The notes under the pieces were generated by a model. The model did no database searches and had not been told where the DNA came from. It saw only the letters and a program-made list of their open reading frames with translations. DNA of 64,000 nt from the NCBI GenBank assembly GCA_044228285.1, contig JBGAVD010000002.1, positions 1 through 64,000 on the forward strand, given 5' to 3'. Within the stretch, counting starts at the first letter, position 1, and the number at the start of each line of letters is the position of its first letter. Origin of the DNA: JBBATK01 sp044228285. GTDB taxonomy: Bacteria > Bacteroidota > Ignavibacteria > Kapaibacteriales > NICIL-2. Below, piece by piece: positions 63,933 through 64,000 of the stretch. The position numbers and the translations under genes are program-made.

Positions 63933-64000
63933 ATGTTATTACCAAAGAGAGTAAAGCACAGAAAAACACAGCGAGGTCGTCGTTGCGGCAAGGCTATTCG
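63933..64000 (+). CDS. rplP: 50S ribosomal protein L16, N-terminal part (cut by window edge)
   Basis: Only 22 codons are visible (MLLPKRVKHRKTQRGRRCGK...), running off the right edge. This matches the L16 N-terminus, and L16 follows S3 in the S10 operon. The gap to rpsC is 34 bases with AAGGG upstream of the ATG. Confidence 0.93.
   Translation, partial: MLLPKRVKHRKTQRGRRCGKAI

Noticed and set aside
1..64000. CRISPR arrays, transposases, phage genes, tRNA genes
   Set aside because: No regular short repeats with spacers, no recognisable integrase or transposase, and no tRNA T-arm pattern (GGTTCRANNC) in the gaps.

Overview
The window looks like a chromosome segment of a member of the Bacteroidota/Chlorobiota (FCB) group, most like the Candidatus Kapabacteria-type lineages. 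The placement rests on a large secreted protein with a type IX secretion (T9SS) C-terminal sorting domain, many outer-membrane beta-barrel proteins, an OmpA protein with thrombospondin type-3 repeats, SufBCDSU iron-sulfur assembly, promoters of the Bacteroidota form (TTG, 19 bases, TAnnTTTG), and weak or absent Shine-Dalgarno sites at many starts. It is an inference from gene content; no 16S gene is present.

Layout. 1-12.7 kb is mostly envelope and small hypothetical genes: an AsmA-like protein cut by the left edge, an AI-2E family permease, a small barrel protein, a cupin, a tiny lmo0937-type membrane protein, the OmpA/TSP3 protein, and several unrecognised genes. A gene-poor stretch at 10.6-12.1 kb holds conspicuous inverted repeats. 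12.1-20 kb has a membrane protein, an acyltransferase-3 protein, a TPR protein and a T9SS-exported SBBP-repeat protein. 20.2-27.95 kb is a compact sufB-C-D-S-U-T, rrf2, sufA, sod locus that joins Fe-S assembly, an Fe-S sensing regulator and superoxide defence. 28-41.3 kb has a TonB protein, queE, a three-gene RND efflux operon (TolC, HlyD, RND; minus strand), and a secreted subtilisin-like protease translationally coupled to a DUF2279 protein. 41.3-52.1 kb (minus strand) has a barrel protein behind two Yej/Opp-type ABC permeases, a lipoprotein, a CCA-adding enzyme, ychF, a barrel protein, folP and a LON-domain protein.

From 52.6 kb to the right edge lies the translation cluster: fusA1, rpsL, rpsG, fusA2, tuf, then the S10 operon rpsJ-rplC-rplD-rplW-rplB-rpsS-rplV-rpsC-rplP (cut by the edge). 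Intrinsic-terminator-like hairpins after fusA1 and after tuf divide it into at least three transcription units. The two EF-G proteins are different subtypes: the first resembles mitochondrial EF-G1/spdEFG1, the second has EF-G2-like traits in its C-terminal half. This suggests that translocation and ribosome recycling are split between two factors, as in mitochondria and spirochaetes.

No tRNA, rRNA, CRISPR array, transposase or phage gene was recognised. The most unusual items are the EF-G pair, a long-arm inverted repeat between the efflux operon and the protease (35672-35763), and the structured gene-poor region at 11.1-11.45 kb.
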